From assembly GCA_016213695.1 (NCBI GenBank), contig JACQZV010000006.1, positions 1 through 41,327 of the forward strand: 41,327 nt of DNA, read 5' to 3'. Source of the stretch: Acidobacteriota bacterium (GTDB lineage: Bacteria > Acidobacteriota > Vicinamibacteria > Vicinamibacterales > UBA2999). The notes under the pieces are model-generated. The model searched no databases and was not told the origin of the DNA. It saw only the letters and a list, made by a program, of their open reading frames with translations. This document shows, piece by piece, positions 18,630-25,320 of the stretch. The position numbers and the translations under genes were made by a program. The stretch's first letter is position 1; the number at the start of each line of letters is the position of its first letter.

Positions 18630-20072
18630 ATGCATTTGTCACCTCCACGTACCACCGAGGCACCGAGGCACCGAGAGCTTTATTCAGTCTCTGTGTCTCG
18701 GAGTCGCGGTGTTTCGTGGCCCGGTGTTCCGTGGGCGCTGACGCTGGTGCTGCTCGTGGTCCTCGCGACCGGCGTCGCCGCCGAACGCTCGCCCCTCATC
18801 GACGCGGCAAAGGGCGCCGACACGGCCGCCGTGCGCGCGCTCATTGCGAAGGGCGCGGACGTCAACGCCGCTGAACCGGACGGGACGACGGCGCTGCACT
18901 GGGCGAGCTATCGGGACGACGCGGAAAGCGCCGAGGCGCTGCTGCGTGCGGGCGCCCGCGTGAACGCCGCCAACGATCTCGGCGCCACGCCGCTCTGGAT
19001 CGCGAGCGTGAACGGCAGCGCGGCGATGGTGCGCCGGCTGCTGGAGGCCGGGGCCGGTCCGGACGCGGCGCTGCTCGGCGGCGAGACGCCGCTGATGGTG
19101 GCCTCGCGCACCGGCAATCCCGATGTCGTCGGGCAGCTGCTGGCGAAGGGCGCCAACGCCAACCCGCGCGCCGCGCGCGGCCAGACCGCGCTCATGTGGG
19201 CCGTGGCCCAGAAACACGCCGACGTGGTCCGCGTGCTCCTGGCGCATGGCGCGGACGTCCACGCCCGTTCGGAGGAGTGGAGCGAGGTGATGGCGGTGCC
19301 GCCGCACGGCCTGCTCGAATACAACCGCGCGATTCCGCACGGCCGCGACACGGCGCTCCTGTTCGCGGCGCGCGTGGGCGATCTGGCGTCGGCCAGGCTG
19401 CTCGTTGCCGCCGGCGCCAACGTCAACGATGCGGATGCGTGGGGCGTGAGCGCCGTCACGCTGGCGGCGCATTCGGGCTTCGCGGAGCTGGTCGAATTCC
19501 TCCTCGATCGCGGAGCGGATGCGAGCGCCGCGACAGCCGGATTTTCCGCGCTCCACACGGCCATCATGCGCCGCGACGAGCGGATCGTGAGCGCGCTCCT
19601 GGCGCACGGCGCCGATCCCAACGCGCCGCTCCGGACCTGGACGCCGACGCGCCGTTCGTCCCGTGACTGGAATTTTTCATCCGAGCTCGTCGGCGCGACC
19701 CCCTTCTGGCTGGCGGCCCGCTTCGTCGAACCGGCGATCATGCGTCTGCTCGTGAAGCATGGCGCCGATCCGCTTGTCGTGCACCGTGTGGAATACGCCG
19801 ACGACAGCCAGACGCGGCGGACCCAGGCGACCAACGCCGTGCTGGCCGCGACGGGGATGGGCGGTGGCACGGCGTGGGAGGCACCCGCCCGAAGCGAGCG
19901 TGAGGCGTTGATGCTCGAGACGGTGACGCTGGCGGTCGAACTCGGCGCCGATGTCAACGCCGCCAACGCCGACGGCCGCACCGCGCTCGACGCGGCCACC
20001 GCGCTCAAGTACCAGACGGTCGTGACGTTTCTCGCCTCGAAGGGCGCCAGACCCGGCCTCAACAAGAAGTAG
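18630..20072 (+). CDS. Exported ankyrin-repeat protein
   Basis: About 480 residues, almost entirely ankyrin repeats after an N-terminal hydrophobic segment (ALTLVLLVVLATGVAA). Repeats follow the DGTTALHWAS....A..LL..GA.VNA pattern, with about nine to ten units; a longer inserted loop follows HARSEEWSEV. It presumably scaffolds protein contacts in the periplasm, and ankyrin genes commonly follow DUF1592/DUF1552 pairs. The start is uncertain: ATG 18630 makes the first 20 or so residues translate a short-word repeat array, whereas GTG 18693 would begin just ahead of the signal segment and looks more natural. The upstream ribosome-binding site is weak for both. Confidence 0.85.
   Translation: MHLSPPRTTEAPRHRELYSVSVSRSRGVSWPGVPWALTLVLLVVLATGVAAERSPLIDAAKGADTAAVRALIAKGADVNAAEPDGTTALHWASYRDDAESAEALLRAGARVNAANDLGATPLWIASVNGSAAMVRRLLEAGAGPDAALLGGETPLMVASRTGNPDVVGQLLAKGANANPRAARGQTALMWAVAQKHADVVRVLLAHGADVHARSEEWSEVMAVPPHGLLEYNRAIPHGRDTALLFAARVGDLASARLLVAAGANVNDADAWGVSAVTLAAHSGFAELVEFLLDRGADASAATAGFSALHTAIMRRDERIVSALLAHGADPNAPLRTWTPTRRSSRDWNFSSELVGATPFWLAARFVEPAIMRLLVKHGADPLVVHRVEYADDSQTRRTQATNAVLAATGMGGGTAWEAPARSEREALMLETVTLAVELGADVNAANADGRTALDAATALKYQTVVTFLASKGARPGLNKK
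18651..18726. repeat. Inverted array of CACCGAG words overlapping a gene start
   Basis: The left arm has three tandem CACCGAGG words (18651-18677); the right arm has complementary CTCTGTGTCTCGG...GCGGTG (18689-18726). Unlike other arrays it lies inside the open frame of the ankyrin gene and so either encodes its extreme N-terminus or marks the true 5' leader. Confidence 0.75.
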
Positions 20073-20093
20073 CAGATCCGCAGGGAGGCACAG

Positions 20094-20711
20094 ATGAAGA
20101 AGTACGCAGTGGCCGTAGTGTTCGCTATGGCCGTGTCGCCGGGGGTGCATGCGCAGGAGCGCATGGGGAAGATCCCCGCCGAGAAGATGAGCGAGGCGCA
20201 GAAGAAGGCGGCCGCCGATCACGCGGCGGCGCGCGGAGCCCTGACCGGCCCGTGGAACGTGCTCCTGCGCAGCCCGGAGCTCATCGGCCGCGTGAGAGGC
20301 CTGAGCGACTACGTGCGCTTCAACGGCGCCCTGCCGCCGCGGCTCTCCGAGTTCGTCATCCTCATCACCGCGCGGCAGTGGTCGCAGCCCTACGAGTGGA
20401 ACGCGCACTATTCGCTCGCGCTCAAAGGCGGCCTCAAGCCCGACATCGCCAAGGCGATCGGCGACGGCCGCCGCCCGCAGGGGATGGCCGACGATGAGGA
20501 GACGGCGTACGAATTCGCCACCGAACTGCAGCGCAACCACAGCGTGAGCGACGCGACGTACGCCCGCGCCGTCTCGACATTCGGCGAAAAAGGCGTCGTC
20601 GACATGATCGGCCTCATGGGGCACTACACGCTCATTTCCATGGTGCTGAACACGGCGCGCACGCCGGCTCCCGCGGACGCGACCTCCACGATCGCGCCGT
20701 TCCCGCGGTGA
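20094..20711 (+). CDS. Exported carboxymuconolactone decarboxylase-like protein
   Basis: A 205-residue protein with a signal peptide (VAVVFAMAVSPGVHAQ). The mature part carries the carboxymuconolactone decarboxylase/AhpD-like helical fold: SEFVILITARQWSQPYEWNAH with the conserved Glu and His, and a second helix set around FGEKGVVDMIGLMGHYTLI. Members lacking the CxxC pair, as here, are decarboxylase-like rather than peroxidase-reducing. Usual family members are cytosolic, so export is unusual. The start follows a good site GGGAGG. It overlaps the next gene (GTGA). A paralogue of the same length is encoded at 32043-32660. Confidence 0.88.
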   Translation: MKKYAVAVVFAMAVSPGVHAQERMGKIPAEKMSEAQKKAAADHAAARGALTGPWNVLLRSPELIGRVRGLSDYVRFNGALPPRLSEFVILITARQWSQPYEWNAHYSLALKGGLKPDIAKAIGDGRRPQGMADDEETAYEFATELQRNHSVSDATYARAVSTFGEKGVVDMIGLMGHYTLISMVLNTARTPAPADATSTIAPFPR

Positions 20712-21439
20712 AGCACTCCGTGTCCATCGAGACATTGACCTTCGATCAGGTGCATCTCGGCGTCCCGGATCCCGGGGCGGCGGCGCAGTGGTACGTGCGG
20801 CATCTCGGCGCCGCCCCGGGCGACAACTTCGATCGCATCTGGTTCGGGCCCGCGCGCGTCATCTTTCTCAAGAACGAGGCGCCGGCGCCGAGCCGTGGCG
20901 CCGCCATCGATCACTTCGCGCTATCGTGCACCGACGTGCGCGCCGAGGTCGCCGCGCTCGACGGCTCCGGCGCCCGCGTGACGACGGCGGTGAGTGAGGC
21001 GCCCGGGCTGGGCCGGTATGCGTACGTCGAGGACCCGTGGGGCGCGAGGATCCAGTTGGTCGAGGAGCCGGGGGCGCCCCGGTTTCACCACGTGCACCTG
21101 CAGGTGCCCGACCCGGCCGCGACCCGCGGCTGGTATCTCGAGCGGTTCGGCGGCGAGCGCGCCGCGCTGAAGGGGACGCTCGACGGCATCCGGTACGGCG
21201 ACGTGTGGCTGTTCCTGGACCGCGGCGCCAACGAGCCGAGCCGGGGCCACGCCATCGACCACATCGGCTTCCGGATGCCCGACCTGCTGGCGCGGGCGGC
21301 CGCGCTCAAGACGATGGGCGGCCTGACGTTCACGACCGACCCCAAGCCGGGGCCCCCGGGCGCGTTCTCGCCCGCGCTGATGTCGTTCGCGGAGGACCCC
21401 TGGGGCGTCAAGATCGAGCTCCTGCAGCGGCGTGCGTAG
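20708..21439 (+). CDS. Two-domain VOC (glyoxalase/dioxygenase-fold) protein
   Basis: A 243-residue protein with two vicinal-oxygen-chelate modules, residues about 8-118 and 123-240. Each begins with a V/L-H-L-x-V-P-D-P strand carrying a metal-binding His (FDQVHLGVPDP; FHHVHLQVPDP) and ends with EDPWGARIQL / EDPWGVKIEL holding the metal Glu. Internal HFALSC and HIGFRM supply the other ligands. The fold serves glyoxalase I, extradiol dioxygenases and resistance proteins; I cannot tell the substrate. No export signal is seen, unlike its neighbours. The GTG start overlaps the TGA of the previous gene, pointing to coupled translation. Confidence 0.88.
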   Translation: MKHSVSIETLTFDQVHLGVPDPGAAAQWYVRHLGAAPGDNFDRIWFGPARVIFLKNEAPAPSRGAAIDHFALSCTDVRAEVAALDGSGARVTTAVSEAPGLGRYAYVEDPWGARIQLVEEPGAPRFHHVHLQVPDPAATRGWYLERFGGERAALKGTLDGIRYGDVWLFLDRGANEPSRGHAIDHIGFRMPDLLARAAALKTMGGLTFTTDPKPGPPGAFSPALMSFAEDPWGVKIELLQRRA

Positions 21440-21459
21440 GGCGGGGCTTCAGCCCCGCC
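21440..21459. repeat. Palindrome of the GGCTTCAGCC-core family
   Basis: GGCGGGGCTTCAGCCCCGCC begins directly after the VOC gene stop: the same central ten bases as the common family but G/C arms. It may end the upstream transcript. It is followed by an A/T run and TATGAT (21475-21480), a possible -10 box for the next gene. Confidence 0.7.
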
Positions 21460-21504
21460 GAAAAATATTTGCAGTATGATCGGCCCGCGACTGGAGGAAT
21501 TGAC

Positions 21505-22824
21505 ATGCTTCGCACTTCGACCCGCCTTGCCGCCGTTGCCGTACTGAGTGTTCTGAGTGTTGTCGCGTTCGTCGTCGACCGGCCGGCCGCGCAGGGCCAG
21601 GGCGGCGTGACGGCGCTGACCGGCGTCCGCATCATCGACGGCACGGGCCGCGCGCCGATCGAGCAGGGGACGATCGTGATCGGCAACGGCCGCATCACGG
21701 CCGCCGGCGCCTCCTCGTCGGTGCAGGTGCCCGCGGGCGCGACACGGGTCGATCTGTCGGGCAAGACCGTGATGCCGGGCATGGTGAACGCGCACGCCCA
21801 CCCGCAGAACCAGACGAAGACGATGCCGATGCGCGGCGACATCACGCGGCGGCTGCGGATGTACGCCAATTACGGCGTGACCACGGCGGTGAGCCTCGGC
21901 CAGGTCTCCGATGAGGAGACCGCCGAAGTCGTGAAGCTGCGCGACGAGCAGGATCGCCCCGGCCCCGGGCTCGACCGCGCGCGTGTCTACACGTCAGGGC
22001 CGAGCATCCGCGGGCTCAAGACGGTTGACGAAGTGCGGAAGACGGTTGACCGCTATGTGGACATGATGAAGGTCGATCGCATCAAGACCCACGTCACGCC
22101 GCAGATGACGCCCGACCAGTACGCGGCGCTCATCGACGAGGGGCACAAGCGCGGGCTGCGCGTCAACGCGCACATCTTCTCGCTCGCGGAAGCGAAGATG
22201 GTGTTTGACCGCGGCGTGGACGTCATCGCCCACAGCATCCGCGATCAGGACGTCCCGGCGTCGTTTGCGGCAGACCTGAAGCGCCGCAACATCGGCTACA
22301 TCCCGACGCTGACGCGCGACCTGTCGGTGTTCGTCTACGAAAGCACCCCGGCGTTCCTGAAGGATCCGTTCTTCCTCAAGGGCATGTCGGTGTACGGCGA
22401 GCAGGTGAAGCTGGTGACCGATCCGACCTTCCAGGAGAAGGTCCGCAACGACAAGAATGCGCAGAGCATCAAGCAGGCGCTCGAACAGGCGAACCGCAAC
22501 CTCAAGATTCTCTCCGACGCCGGCGTGACCATCGGGATGGGCACCGACAGCGGCACCGACGAAGGACGCTGGCCGGGCTACTTCGAGCAGGTCGAGATCG
22601 AGATGATGGCCAAGGCCGGGATGTCGCCGATGCAGGTGATCGTCGCGGCCACGAGCGGCGCCGCCACGGTCTCGAAGCTGGATCAGGTCGGGACGATTGC
22701 GCCGGGCAAGGCGGCCGACCTGCTGGTGCTCGACGCCAACCCGCTGCAGGACATTCGGAACACCCGTCAGATCAACTCGGTGTGGATTGCCGGCCGCCGG
22801 CTCGGGGCGTCCGGAACGAACTGA
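21505..22824 (+). CDS. Exported metal-dependent amidohydrolase
   Basis: A 439-residue protein with a signal peptide (AVAVLSVLSVVAFVVD...AAQGQ) and the amidohydrolase superfamily TIM barrel. The small beta-sandwich comes first (TGVRIIDGTGRAPIEQGTIV), then the metal site HxH at H97/H99 (NAHAHPQ), later His residues in VNAHIFS and VIAHSIRD, and the metal Asp D348 in GMGTDSGTD. The C-terminal AAPGKAADLLVLDANP-type strand (GTIAPGKAADLLVLDANP) is classical. Superfamily members of this type are prolidase- or imidazolonepropionase-like; the substrate is unknown. TGGAGGAA 6 bases before ATG 21505 fixes the start. The open frame upstream of it overlaps the VOC gene and is not coding. Confidence 0.92.
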   Translation: MLRTSTRLAAVAVLSVLSVVAFVVDRPAAQGQGGVTALTGVRIIDGTGRAPIEQGTIVIGNGRITAAGASSSVQVPAGATRVDLSGKTVMPGMVNAHAHPQNQTKTMPMRGDITRRLRMYANYGVTTAVSLGQVSDEETAEVVKLRDEQDRPGPGLDRARVYTSGPSIRGLKTVDEVRKTVDRYVDMMKVDRIKTHVTPQMTPDQYAALIDEGHKRGLRVNAHIFSLAEAKMVFDRGVDVIAHSIRDQDVPASFAADLKRRNIGYIPTLTRDLSVFVYESTPAFLKDPFFLKGMSVYGEQVKLVTDPTFQEKVRNDKNAQSIKQALEQANRNLKILSDAGVTIGMGTDSGTDEGRWPGYFEQVEIEMMAKAGMSPMQVIVAATSGAATVSKLDQVGTIAPGKAADLLVLDANPLQDIRNTRQINSVWIAGRRLGASGTN

Positions 22825-22832
22825 GGGACTCC

Positions 22833-23666
22833 ATGCACAGGACGATCCGCCTGGCGGCCTACGCCGCCGCGGCGCTGGCCGTGGTGTGGCTGGCCGCGCC
22901 GCGCCGCGTCGAGACGCAGGAGAGCCGCGCCGCCGGGGCGCGCGGCGCGGGCGCGCAGATCGTGGACGACCTCGTGACCGCGAATCGGATCCTGGTCAAC
23001 GAGGGCATCCTCGACGGCCTCGGCCATATCAGCGTCCGCAGCGATCAGAATCCGAATCATTTCCTGCTGTCGCGCGACCTGGCGGCGTGGCTCGTGACCC
23101 CCGCGGATCTGCTCGAGTACGACTTCGACGGCAACCCGGTGAACCCGAAGGCGCCGCGGGGCTACCAGGAGCGCTTCATCCATGCGGCCATCTACAAGGC
23201 GCGGCCGGACGTGAAGTCGGTGGTGCACGCGCACACGCCGTCGCTGCTGACGTTTGCCGACTCCAGCATTCCGCTGCGGCCCATCTATCACATGGCCGCG
23301 TTCCTGGCGGTCGGCGTGCCGAACTACGAGATCCGCAAGGTGGCCGGATCGACCGGGATGCTCGTGAACAGCAACACGCTCGGCGCCGCGCTCGCGCAGA
23401 CGCTCGGCGACAAGCCCCTCGCGCTCATGCGCGGCCACGGCGTGGTCGTCGTCGGGCCCGACATTCCCGAGGCGGTGAGCCGCTCGATCTTCGCCGACGT
23501 GAACGCGCGGGTGCAGATGCAGGCGATCGCGCTCGGCGGCACCGTCAGCTACCTGGCGGGCGCCGACACGACGCCCATCCCGCCGACCGGAGAGCAGGGG
23601 ACGCCGGGCGGCGCGCCGTATCCGCGGAGCTGGCCGGCCTGGAAAGCGCGCGCGATGGGCAAGTAA
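22833..23666 (+). CDS. Exported class II aldolase/adducin-family protein
   Basis: A 277-residue protein with an N-terminal signal or anchor (LAAYAAAALAVVWLAA). The class II aldolase fold follows: ILNEGILDGLGHISVR-type start (ILVNEGILDGLGHISVR), a YQERFIHAAIYKARPDVKS segment with the conserved Glu and His, the zinc HxH at H132/H134 (VVHAHTPS), and a third zinc ligand H202 in MRGHGVVV. These enzymes cleave phosphorylated sugars or decarboxylate hydroxyacids in the cytosol, so an exported member is odd. It begins 8 bases after the amidohydrolase stop and is surely co-transcribed. ATG 22833 is chosen because it starts the signal directly. Confidence 0.9.
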   Translation: MHRTIRLAAYAAAALAVVWLAAPRRVETQESRAAGARGAGAQIVDDLVTANRILVNEGILDGLGHISVRSDQNPNHFLLSRDLAAWLVTPADLLEYDFDGNPVNPKAPRGYQERFIHAAIYKARPDVKSVVHAHTPSLLTFADSSIPLRPIYHMAAFLAVGVPNYEIRKVAGSTGMLVNSNTLGAALAQTLGDKPLALMRGHGVVVVGPDIPEAVSRSIFADVNARVQMQAIALGGTVSYLAGADTTPIPPTGEQGTPGGAPYPRSWPAWKARAMGK

Positions 23667-23718
23667 GAACCAAGTGAGAACACCAAGTGAGAACAGTAGT
23701 GTCCGGCTTCAGCCGGAC
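23667..23718 (+). repeat. Tandem CAAGTGAGAAC words followed by a GTCCGGCTTCAGCCGGAC palindrome
   Basis: AGAACCAAGTGAGAACACC and a second CAAGTGAGAAC (23667-23695) run into a forward palindrome copy (23696-23718). It is one of two places where a short-word array directly abuts a palindrome family member. Confidence 0.75.
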
Positions 23719-23735
23719 CAGCAGGAGCAACGTCC

Positions 23736-24206
23736 ATGCGATCGACAGTGAAGTGGCCCCTCGGCGCCGGGCTGGTCGTCCTCTTCGTGGCGATCTCCGG
23801 TGCGCCGGCTGAACAGGACGTCGCCGCGCAGGGGCGCACGGCGTTCTCCATCACGCGGCTCTACACCGGGCCCGACAAGCAGAGCCACGCCGAAGATATT
23901 GCCGTGGCGTTCAACCAGGGTCCGACCAGCAACATCGCGCCCCTGATGAAGATTACCGGCGCGGAGCTGCACCGGACGCCGCCGGGCCGGTTCAACGACT
24001 GGCACCCCGGCCCGCGCCGGCAGTACGTGATCACGCTGAGCGGCCGCGGGGAGATCGAGGTGGCGGGTGGAAAGAAGATTGCGCTCGAGCCGGGCCACAT
24101 CGAACTCATCGAGGACACGACCGGCAAGGGCCACACCACGCGGGTCATCGGCAACGAGGAGCGCGTGACGCTGTGGCTCCCGATCGCCGACCAGTCCACA
24201 CGGTAA
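23736..24206 (+). CDS. Exported cupin-domain protein
   Basis: A 156-residue protein with a signal peptide (GAGLVVLFVAISGAPA) and a single small beta-barrel cupin domain. The two cupin motifs are recognisable as WHPGPRRQYVITLSGRGEIEV (first, with His and the G-rich turn) and LEPGHIELIEDTTGKGHTT (second). Cupins of this size bind a metal and catalyse isomerisation, oxidation or epimerisation, or merely bind ligands; nothing more specific can be said. Its GGAG-containing leader (CAGGAGCAACG) lies just after a palindromic repeat. It is followed 13 bases later by the RidA-like gene. Confidence 0.82.
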   Translation: MRSTVKWPLGAGLVVLFVAISGAPAEQDVAAQGRTAFSITRLYTGPDKQSHAEDIAVAFNQGPTSNIAPLMKITGAELHRTPPGRFNDWHPGPRRQYVITLSGRGEIEVAGGKKIALEPGHIELIEDTTGKGHTTRVIGNEERVTLWLPIADQSTR

Positions 24207-24219
24207 CGCGGAGGCGATC

Positions 24220-24717
24220 ATGTCCACCGGCCGTGTCCGTGTCGCTGCGGTGGCCGGCGTGGCCGGCCTCGTCGTGGGCATCGCGGCGACGCTCACCGCC
24301 AGGCGGAGCGAGCAGCCGGCGCCGGGCGCCGCGGTCGAACGCCGCGTCGTCCGCCCCGATCGCGCGCCCAGCACCGGGCTTCCCTTCAGCGCCGGGATTC
24401 TCGCCGGCGACACGCTGTACATCTCCGGTCATCTCGGCCGCGACCCGGTGACGTCGCAGCTCGTCCCGGGCGGCATCGAAGCCGAGACGCGGCAGTCCCT
24501 CGCGAATATCGGAGAGGTGCTGAAGGCCGCGGGCATGAATTTCGGCGACGTCACCACCGTCACCGCGGTCATCACGAACTTCGACGACTTCGCGACGTTC
24601 AACGCGGTGTATCAGGAATTTTTCCCGAAGGATCCGCCGGCGCGCGCGACCGTGCAGGTGGCGGCCTTGAACGCGGGCGCGCACGTCGAGATGCAGATGA
24701 TCGCGGTCCGGCGGTAA
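24220..24717 (+). CDS. Membrane-anchored RidA-family protein
   Basis: A 165-residue protein. Residues 8-27 are a hydrophobic segment (VAGVAGLVVGIAATL) absent from ordinary RidA, likely a signal anchor. The RidA/YjgF domain follows: FSAGILAGDTLYISGHLGRD, TRQSLANIGEVLKAAGM and PPARATVQVAAL, whose Arg142 matches the Arg needed for 2-aminoacrylate imine deamination in true RidA. It ends HVEMQMIAVRR, as expected. Cytosolic RidA is about 130 residues, so the extra N-terminus accounts for the difference. The role outside the cytosol is unknown. Confidence 0.88.
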   Translation: MSTGRVRVAAVAGVAGLVVGIAATLTARRSEQPAPGAAVERRVVRPDRAPSTGLPFSAGILAGDTLYISGHLGRDPVTSQLVPGGIEAETRQSLANIGEVLKAAGMNFGDVTTVTAVITNFDDFATFNAVYQEFFPKDPPARATVQVAALNAGAHVEMQMIAVRR

Positions 24718-24722
24718 GCAGC

Positions 24723-25172
24723 GTGAGCGTCCCGCCGCTGGTCGAGGCGTTCTACTCCCGCATCTGGAACGCCGGCGATGAGAGCGCCGTCGGCGATCTC
24801 CTGACCGGCGATTTCGCCTTCCGGGGTTCGCTCGGGATCTCCACGCGCGGGCACCACGAGTTCCTCGAGTACGTCAGGTCCGTACGGGCAAGCCTGTCGA
24901 ACTATTACTGCGCGATCCTGTCGTGCGTGGCGGAGGGATTGCAGGCGTGTGCGCGCATGGAATTCGGCGGCGTTCACGAGGCGCCGCTGAGGGGGTTCGC
25001 GCCGACAGGAAAGGCCGTCGAGTGGGAAGGAGCGGCTCTCTTCACGTTCCGCGACGGCAAGATTGCCGCACTCTGGGTGCTCGGCGACCTGGCCAGCCTC
25101 GATGAACGTCTTCGTCAGAACGCCGTTGCGTACGCCGCCGGCACCGCGGGCCCCACCGGCGGGAATATCTGA
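24723..25172 (+). CDS. SnoaL-like (NTF2-fold) protein
   Basis: A 149-residue cytosolic protein of the NTF2 superfamily, resembling SnoaL-type ester cyclases: an opening LVEAFYSRIWNAGDESAVGDLL helix pair, GISTRGHHEFLEYVRSVRASL, then GFAPTGKAVEWEGAALFTFRDGKIAALWVLGDLASL with the usual closing strand. SnoaL itself closes a polyketide ring, but most relatives are uncharacterised and no polyketide genes are nearby. GTG 24723 begins 5 bases after the RidA-like stop. It is the last gene of the long plus-strand run. Confidence 0.82.
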   Translation: MSVPPLVEAFYSRIWNAGDESAVGDLLTGDFAFRGSLGISTRGHHEFLEYVRSVRASLSNYYCAILSCVAEGLQACARMEFGGVHEAPLRGFAPTGKAVEWEGAALFTFRDGKIAALWVLGDLASLDERLRQNAVAYAAGTAGPTGGNI

Positions 25173-25209
25173 GGCGGATCGAGTCGCTCACGAGGCGACA
25201 GTCGTCGAG

Positions 25210-25226
25210 CCGCTGCGAGCGGTTTT
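25210..25226 (+). terminator. Candidate intrinsic terminator ending the long plus-strand run
   Basis: CCGCT, a 3-base loop GCG, then AGCGG followed by TTTT. The short stem keeps this tentative, but it lies 38 bases after the last gene of a twelve-gene same-strand run and before genes on the other strand. Confidence 0.4.
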
Positions 25227-25273
25227 CCGCGGCGCGAATCGGAGACCGGACTGGCATGGGCCGGCGAGGCAGG

Positions 25274-25320
25274 GTCCGGCTGAAGCCGGACACTACGTAC
25301 GAAGCCGGACGCTACGTACG
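25274..25320 (-). repeat. One full and one partial palindrome with TACGTACG tails
   Basis: A reverse full copy at 25274-25296 with a CGTACG tail, then a half copy GAAGCCGGACGCTACGTACG (25301-25320). The half copy's tail overlaps the end of the minus-strand dehydrogenase gene and supplies its final Arg-Thr codons and TAG stop. Confidence 0.85.

Noticed and set aside
21037..21504. Extended N-terminus of the amidohydrolase
   Set aside because: It overlaps the VOC gene in another frame; a good ribosome-binding site and signal peptide mark ATG 21505.
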